Both the position numbers and the translations under genes were made by a program. This document shows positions 59,305-64,000 of a stretch of DNA of 64,000 nucleotides, in pieces. Source of the DNA: Dethiobacter alkaliphilus (GTDB lineage Bacteria > Bacillota > Dethiobacteria > DTU022 > UBA8154); assembly GCA_016841605.1 (NCBI GenBank), contig JAENYV010000001.1, positions 62,001 through 126,000 of the forward strand. The letters run 5' to 3'. How positions within the stretch are numbered: position 1 is the first letter of the stretch; every line of letters starts with the position of its first letter. The notes below the pieces were generated by a model. The model saw only the letters and a program-made list of their open reading frames with translations. It was not told where the DNA came from and searched no databases.

Positions 59305-59555
59305 ATTGCCTGTCGGAATTTCTGTTTAGCTGCCCATAATCTTGGACTTGGTACAGTGCAAATAGGAAATTATGACCGTCAGAGTGTGAAAGTTACTAAA
59401 AAAATGTTAATGGACTGATCAGGTAAAGCCGTGCAATTCAGTGGGAGTGCCCCACTGAATTGCACGGCTAACGCAAAAACATTGAAAACTTGTTTTCAAA
59501 TAAAATTCTTATTATCTTAAATAATCAGATTGTCGGAGCAGTAGCTATTTTTCAG
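59305..59555 (+). pseudogene. Decayed copy of nitroreductase 3' end plus sigma-54 activator fragment
   Basis: Three blocks match the 47.9-48.65 kb region in the same order and strand. 59305-59389 matches nitroreductase codons at 47912-47996 with about six mismatches in 85. 59388-59445 matches its 3' end and terminator arm at 48113-48170. 59494-59555 matches the PAS coding sequence of the second activator at 48591-48652, with three mismatches in the last 45. The intervening parts are deleted. A short in-frame piece (CRNFCLAAHNLGLGTVQ) survives but has no start. Confidence 0.85.
59427..59469. repeat. 19-bp perfect hairpin in the decayed copy
   Basis: The left arm 59427-59445 and right arm 59451-59469 pair over 19 bp around AGTGC. 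In the parental terminator (48161-48195) only 13 bp pair. No T-run follows. Confidence 0.8.
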
Positions 59556-60123
59556 CAGGGGAAGACCAACCCCAGCCAATAAAATGTTTTCCGTCCCAAT
59601 TCTTTTGGCGGCCGAGTGATAATTGGAATAATTCGGTTTGCCAATAGCTTGATACGGAAGAAAAGCCTCCTTCCTCCTGTTCCTCTTCCTCAAATGCTCC
59701 CAGCCTTTCTGTATAAAAATCCTGCAAATATTTATACAGTTCCCCGGCCGTATCTTCATCCTCAGTAGATATAACAAAATAAAAACTATAAAGCATATTT
59801 TGGTCAAAATTAAATTCCAATTCTGCGCGGTGGCCCAGTACTTCTATTTCTACTACGGCTTCCCTAAGCCCGCTCTCCCCCAGGCTCTCAAGATCGCCTT
59901 CCGGATGGAGCGGCCCCATTCCGGGAAACTGCTCTTTTACGTCCTGGTATGTTAAACCAAAGGATAAATCATCGCCGAGGAGCAGTAACTCCTCTTCAGC
60001 GTTTTGTTGCGCAGTTTCTTCCGGTTCTCCTTCTTCCCCCTGAGCCTCGGTTCCGTTATTTATACAACCAAAGAGGAAAACACTTAGCGATAAAATAAGG
60101 GCAAATAAGAATGTTTTTTTCAT
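59545..60123 (-). CDS. Small lipoprotein, unrecognised
   Basis: The 192-residue protein has a lipoprotein signal (MKKTFLFALILSLSVFLFGC, lipid Cys20), an acidic Glu-rich linker to about residue 50, and a compact domain containing DLSFGLTYQDVKEQFPG and YKYLQDFYTERLGA. I do not recognise the domain; the Tyr/Phe-rich pattern suggests an alpha/beta fold exposed outside the membrane. Its 3' end overlaps the decayed repeat by 11 bp. The next upstream gene on the strand is hydrogenase hndD, 102 bp away, so cotranscription is possible. Confidence 0.75.
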   Translation of the reverse strand: MKKTFLFALILSLSVFLFGCINNGTEAQGEEGEPEETAQQNAEEELLLLGDDLSFGLTYQDVKEQFPGMGPLHPEGDLESLGESGLREAVVEIEVLGHRAELEFNFDQNMLYSFYFVISTEDEDTAGELYKYLQDFYTERLGAFEEEEQEEGGFSSVSSYWQTELFQLSLGRQKNWDGKHFIGWGWSSPAEK

Positions 60124-60225
60124 CTATTCGTCTCCCGTTTCTTTTTTGATTTTTAGACGTAATCAGTCTCTTGGGGGTTCCGAATTATTATTTTTACATC
60201 ATTTTTACAGAAATAAGCATCATCA

Positions 60226-61986
60226 TTAGACTTGAGTAGTATTGGGGGGATTAGGCATTTCGTCCATTAATGGATTGTAATGGACATGGAGCAGTGACTT
60301 TATCTTATTTTTCTTCAAAAGGTCGGCGTAGAGAGCTTCTAATATAGGGTTTTCCTCAGATCTTTTGACCTGGGACAATTTATCCGCCTTATACAATCCG
60401 GTGGAGCGGTTTTGTTTAACGTGTTTGGGAGCAAACGGCTGTCCTGCGCCGCCGATACAGCCGCCGGGACAGGCCATAGCTTCAATAAAATCATAATGGA
60501 CCTTGTTGGCTTTTATCTGTTTTATAATTTCGTCCACATTCTTTAGCCCGTTCACTATGGCAATTTTTACTGTTTCATCCCCAATTTTAATTTCGGCTTC
60601 CTTTGCTCCTTCAAGGCCTCTTATACCCGTATAGGCAATTTCCGTCATCGCTTCTTTGCTTTTATCCTCTAATACCCGGCGTATAACCGCTTCCGTCACA
60701 CCGCCCGTCACGCCGAAAAGAACTCCCGCCCCACTATGCATCCCAAAGGGCATATCAGGTGCTTCCGGCTCTAAATCGTCAAAGACGATCCCTGCTTCCT
60801 TAAACATTTTGACAAGCTCCTGGGTGGTGATGACATAATCAACATCGGGTATACCGGCATGTTGGAACTCATCCCGTGCGGCTTCAAATTTTTTGGCGGT
60901 ACAGGGCATCACCGCAATACTTACCATTGTCCTCTTTTCCACAGCTTTCATGCTTTCCGCGTGCTCTTTAAGTATGGCTCCGAGCATCTGCATGGGAGAT
61001 TTGCATGACGAAACCGCATCTTTAAATTCCGGATATTTTTTCTCCATGTAGCATATCCATGCCGGACAGCAGGAGGTAAACATCGGGATATTCGCCTTTT
61101 TATAAATCCTGCGCTGTAGCTCCGCAGATTCTTCCAAGACTGTTAAATCAGCTGCCAGAGAAGTGTCATAAATTTCGTCAAAACCAAGTATCCGCAGCCC
61201 TGCCACGATTTTTCCCATGACGTTTTCGCCGGAAACAACACCAAATTCCTCGCCAAACGCTACGCGAACGGCCGGCGCTACTTGAACCACAACCCGTTTA
61301 GTTTCGTCATAAATTGCCCTCCAGACAGCTGCGGTGTCGTCTTTTACTGTAATGGCTCCAGTGGGGCAGACAGCAGCGCATTGACCGCAGTGGACACACG
61401 ATGTTCCGCTGATCGGTTCGTCGAAAGCGGTACTGACTTTCATCATAGAACCTCTTCCTTTGAAATCTATGGCTCCGACATTTTGAACTTCTGAACACAT
61501 GCGCACGCAATCACCGCATAGGATACACTTATTGGGGTTGCGGACAATGGATAAGCTGGAATTATCAATTGGATCTTTATGTTTGACGAAATCGCCTCCA
61601 TTAAAACGGATTGTGGTGATGCCAAAGCGCAAGGCAAGTTCCTGCAAGCGGCACTTGCCGCTTTTTGAGCAGGTGGTGCAGTCACGGGAATGGGAGGACA
61701 AGAGCAATTCCAAGATCATTTTTCTGTGTTTTTGCAGCCTGGGTGTGTTTGTTTTTATCTTCATACCATCCTGCGGAGGAGTATGGCAGGATGCTTTAAT
61801 GTCTCCCCACTCATTTTCCACTACACACATTCGACAGGCACCGTACACGGAAAGCTCGGAATAGTAACAAAATGTGGGAAGCTCAATACCTGCTTTACGA
61901 ACAACTTCCAGGATATTTTTCTCTTCGGTGAACTCCACCCTGTGCCCATCCACCCACATGTATTTTTTTTGGGTTGCAGCTTTCAT
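60226..61986 (-). CDS. hndD: NADP/NAD-linked [FeFe] hydrogenase catalytic subunit
   Basis: The 586-residue group A [FeFe] hydrogenase has an N-terminal 2Fe-2S domain (CYYSELSVYGACRMC), a His-ligated 4Fe-4S site (HSRDCTTCSKSGKC), two 4Fe-4S clusters (CILCGDCVRMC, CVHCGQCAAVCP) and the H-cluster motifs L1 TSCCPAW, L2 MPCTAKKFEA and L3 EAMACPGGCIGGAGQP. It makes or consumes H2 in the trimeric bifurcating enzyme. ATG 61986 has GGAGG 9 bp upstream; the longer frame overlaps the hndC gene. The operon order hndA-hndC-hndD is the usual one. Confidence 0.93.
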   Translation of the reverse strand: MKAATQKKYMWVDGHRVEFTEEKNILEVVRKAGIELPTFCYYSELSVYGACRMCVVENEWGDIKASCHTPPQDGMKIKTNTPRLQKHRKMILELLLSSHSRDCTTCSKSGKCRLQELALRFGITTIRFNGGDFVKHKDPIDNSSLSIVRNPNKCILCGDCVRMCSEVQNVGAIDFKGRGSMMKVSTAFDEPISGTSCVHCGQCAAVCPTGAITVKDDTAAVWRAIYDETKRVVVQVAPAVRVAFGEEFGVVSGENVMGKIVAGLRILGFDEIYDTSLAADLTVLEESAELQRRIYKKANIPMFTSCCPAWICYMEKKYPEFKDAVSSCKSPMQMLGAILKEHAESMKAVEKRTMVSIAVMPCTAKKFEAARDEFQHAGIPDVDYVITTQELVKMFKEAGIVFDDLEPEAPDMPFGMHSGAGVLFGVTGGVTEAVIRRVLEDKSKEAMTEIAYTGIRGLEGAKEAEIKIGDETVKIAIVNGLKNVDEIIKQIKANKVHYDFIEAMACPGGCIGGAGQPFAPKHVKQNRSTGLYKADKLSQVKRSEENPILEALYADLLKKNKIKSLLHVHYNPLMDEMPNPPNTTQV

Positions 61987-61990
61987 TTTA

Positions 61991-63871
61991 TCATTCCTCC
62001 AAAATAGCGTTAAATTTGCATGTGGAAATACAAGCTTCGCATTTAATACACTTTGTACCGTCAATGGTAAAAGCTTTTTTTATTTCTCCGCTGATGGCCC
62101 CAACAGGACAGATCTGTGAACACTTTCCGCAACCGCGGCAGAGCGAGGCATCGATAGAAATACTTTTTAGGGCCTGACAAATTTTGGCAGGGCATTTTTT
62201 GTCGTATACATGAGCAATGTATTCATCTCTGAAGTACTTGATCGTACTCACAACCGGGGATCCTGCTGTTTTGCCGAGCCCGCAGAGGGAAGTTGCGGAA
62301 ATAGTATCTTCCAGATCAAGCAGAATATCGATATCCTCCGGTTCGCCTTTACCCGATACAATACGCTCAAGAATATTAAGCATTGCCCTGGTTCCCTCAC
62401 GGCAGGGAACACATTTTCCGCATGATTCTTTCTGGGTAAAGTTCATGAAGAAGCGTGCAACCTCCACCATACAGGTGGTTTCATCCAAGACCACAAGGCC
62501 TCCGGAACCCATTATTGCTCCAACTTTTTTTATTGAATCAAAATCAATGGGCAAATCTAAATACTCGTCAGTCAAACATCCCCCTGAAGGCCCGCCGATT
62601 TGTACAGCCTTAAAAGCTTTGTCATCTTTTACGCCGCCGCCGATCTCAAAAACAATCTCTCTTAAGGTGGTGCCCATGGGGACTTCAATCAGTCCGGTGC
62701 TTTTAACATTACCGGTCAAAGAGAATACTTTAGTCCCGGGACTGTTAGCAGTGCCGATTTTGCGATATTCAGCTGCGGAGATATTAATTATTATGGGAAC
62801 GTTGGCAAATGTTTCCACATTATTCAGGACAGTCGGTTTGGCAAACAATCCCTGTTCAACTGTCCGGGGCGGCTTTACACGCGGCATTCCCCTGTTTCCC
62901 TCAATTGAAGCGGTCAGGGCGCTGCCCTCGCCGCAAACAAATGCGCCGGCACCTTGATTAATTTTAATTGTAAAGGAAAAATCCGTGCCGAGAATGTGAT
63001 GCCCCAGCAATCCATATTTTTCAGCCTGTTCAATGGCAATTTTTAGCCTTTTTACCGCTAACGGGTATTCAGCGCGAACATAAATATATCCGTTTTGCGC
63101 GCCGGTTGCGATGCCGGCGATTATCATACCCTCGAGCATTCTGTGAGGGTCGCCTTCCATGATGCTTCTGTCCATAAAAGCACCCGGATCTCCTTCGTCG
63201 CCGTTGCAGATGACATACTTAATTGTTTCCTTATGCCGTTTTACCTGCTCCCATTTTTGGCCGGCCGGGTATCCTCCTCCTCCCCGTCCACGTAATCCGG
63301 CCTCAGAAATTTCCCGGCAGATATCATCCGGAGAAAGATCAAAGAGTGCTGTTTCCAGAGCTTTATAACCGTCGTTTGCAATATACTCTTCAATGGATTC
63401 CGCATCAGTATGTCCGCAATGAGAACGGACAAGACGTGTTTGTTTTTTATAAAAGGGGATCTCCTCCTGTGTTGGATAGATAACACCGTCTTGTTGAAAA
63501 AGTAACCTTTTTACCGGTTTATCTCCGATAATGCTTGTTTCCAGAATCTCTTCGCAATCCTCAAGCTTCACTTTGAGAAACAGCCAGCCGGCAGGTTCGA
63601 TGCGCACGAGAGGTCCCATTTCACAAAAACCATGACAACCGCTTTTTTTCAACCCGATGCTTTCTCCCTCAAGCCCGTGGCCCAGCTCAAATGAACAATT
63701 AACGCCGCGTTCAGCACAAAGGGCTTTCAACCTGTCGAATATTTCGAGGGAACCTCCGGCAACACAGCCGGTCTCTGCACAAACAAGCACTTTCTTTTTT
63801 TGACGGGATAAATGCTCGGCAAAGGTGCGTCTGGCTTCTATCAAATCTTCTTTGCAAGTGAATCTATTCAC
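61991..63871 (-). CDS. hndC: Bifurcating hydrogenase NuoF-like flavoprotein subunit
   Basis: The 626-residue subunit has an N-terminal thioredoxin-like 2Fe-2S domain (about 25-125; VCAETGCVAGG, SGCHGFCEMGP). Next is the NuoF core with GRGGGGYPAGQKW (NADH site), CNGDEGDPGAFMDR (FMN), and the cluster motif ESCGKCVPCREG with a later Cys. A C-terminal pair of 4Fe-4S clusters (CRGCGKCSQICP, CIKCEACISTC) completes it. It couples NAD(P)H, ferredoxin and H2 by flavin-based bifurcation. GTG 63871 has GGAGG 9 bp upstream and overlaps the hndA stop by 8 bp. Confidence 0.92.
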   Translation of the reverse strand: MNRFTCKEDLIEARRTFAEHLSRQKKKVLVCAETGCVAGGSLEIFDRLKALCAERGVNCSFELGHGLEGESIGLKKSGCHGFCEMGPLVRIEPAGWLFLKVKLEDCEEILETSIIGDKPVKRLLFQQDGVIYPTQEEIPFYKKQTRLVRSHCGHTDAESIEEYIANDGYKALETALFDLSPDDICREISEAGLRGRGGGGYPAGQKWEQVKRHKETIKYVICNGDEGDPGAFMDRSIMEGDPHRMLEGMIIAGIATGAQNGYIYVRAEYPLAVKRLKIAIEQAEKYGLLGHHILGTDFSFTIKINQGAGAFVCGEGSALTASIEGNRGMPRVKPPRTVEQGLFAKPTVLNNVETFANVPIIINISAAEYRKIGTANSPGTKVFSLTGNVKSTGLIEVPMGTTLREIVFEIGGGVKDDKAFKAVQIGGPSGGCLTDEYLDLPIDFDSIKKVGAIMGSGGLVVLDETTCMVEVARFFMNFTQKESCGKCVPCREGTRAMLNILERIVSGKGEPEDIDILLDLEDTISATSLCGLGKTAGSPVVSTIKYFRDEYIAHVYDKKCPAKICQALKSISIDASLCRGCGKCSQICPVGAISGEIKKAFTIDGTKCIKCEACISTCKFNAILEE

Positions 63872-64000
63872 GAATTTTGGCCTCCTTTTTGGCCTCCGTT
63901 TTGATTTCCTCCAAATATGTGCGCACTTTTTCGGGCGTCATCGCTGCATTTACTTCATCATTAATTGAAATCACAGGGGCAAGCCCGCAGGCCCCGAGGC
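63864..64000 (-). CDS. hndA: NuoE-like thioredoxin-fold hydrogenase subunit, 3' end only
   Basis: Only the last 44 codons lie in the window. They begin with LGACGLAPVISI, the last 2Fe-2S Cys region of NuoE/HndA, then NDEVNAAMTPEKVRTYLEEI and a Lys/Glu-rich tail. The stop at 63864-63866 overlaps the hndC GTG, and the tail carries hndC's ribosome site (GGAGG). It is the first subunit of the trimeric bifurcating hydrogenase. The 5' part and promoter are outside the window. Confidence 0.88.
   Translation of the reverse strand, partial: LGACGLAPVISINDEVNAAMTPEKVRTYLEEIKTEAKKEAKIRE

Noticed and set aside
59236-59418. 60-codon ORF running from dctM into the decayed repeat
   Set aside because: It starts in the wrong frame of dctM and then reads the nitroreductase remnant; it is chance fusion without a ribosome site.
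62217-62957. 246-codon plus-strand ORF
   Set aside because: It is the exact antisense of hndC, which has unmistakable flavin and iron-sulfur motifs; the ORF has no ribosome site or family features.
1-64000. CRISPR array, transposase, integrase, tRNA or rRNA genes
   Set aside because: No regularly spaced repeats, no recognisable recombinase ORF and no tRNA T-loop/acceptor pattern were seen, though small RNAs could be missed by eye.

Overview
The window looks like the chromosome of an anaerobic, endospore-forming member of the Clostridia (Peptococcaceae/Desulfotomaculum-like; inferred from gene content, not from a search). Evidence: CotS-type coat genes, the spore protease GPR, the alr-ndoAI-ndoA order typical of Firmicutes, strong GGAGG ribosome sites with many TTG/GTG starts, four promoters that fit the mother-cell sigma-E/sigma-K consensus, and oxygen-sensitive enzymes (aldehyde:ferredoxin oxidoreductase, [FeFe] hydrogenase, molybdenum hydroxylase). 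I saw no rRNA, tRNA, CRISPR array or transposase.

0-19.6 kb is a sporulation, envelope and housekeeping stretch. It holds a three-gene cotS/cotSA-like cluster, pyruvoyl arginine decarboxylase, VanW and EamA membrane proteins, gpr overlapping a DUF456 gene tail-to-tail, the NAD(P)HX repair enzyme nnr with an ECF transporter module, a LolA-like protein, and a polyprenyl diphosphate synthase facing a DUF2600 terpene-synthase-like gene. Then come a family 2 glycosyltransferase and a tiny gene, both behind sigma-K-like promoters, two unrecognised proteins, and a secreted CAP-domain protein. 19.6-27.2 kb is a nucleotide-sugar block: homologues of WbpA, WbpE, WbpD and WbpB (UDP-diacetamido-uronic acid route) plus RmlD and RmlB (dTDP-rhamnose route), with a Cys-rich protein and a 59-residue protein under divergent sigma-K-like promoters. 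I read it as a spore-surface or envelope glycan locus. 27.4-37.3 kb is core metabolism and signalling: hom, alr, ndoAI-ndoA, a class-I amidotransferase, serA, an FmdB zinc ribbon, DUF3343 with a cysteine desulfurase, and a diguanylate cyclase.

37.4-59.3 kb is the most unusual part: an accessory anaerobic catabolic island with two sigma-54 activators, each just upstream of a -24/-12 promoter. Unit 1 is an SDR, an aldehyde:ferredoxin oxidoreductase and an MBL hydrolase. Next come an MFS carrier, a 4,5-dihydroxyphthalate-decarboxylase-like enzyme, a LysR regulator and a nitroreductase. Unit 2 is a three-subunit molybdenum hydroxylase split by an aryl-AMP/CoA ligase and followed by a TRAP carboxylate transporter. 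Together they suggest uptake, CoA activation, hydroxylation or aldehyde oxidation, and decarboxylation of an unidentified aromatic or heterocyclic acid. Unit 2 ends in a shrunken copy of the nitroreductase/regulator region that precedes it, so it is bounded by an ancient direct repeat. Its first two genes are visibly more GC-rich than the rest.

59.5-64 kb holds a small lipoprotein and, on the minus strand, an NAD-linked electron-bifurcating [FeFe] hydrogenase operon (hndA partial, hndC, hndD). Its promoter and 5' end lie beyond the window.
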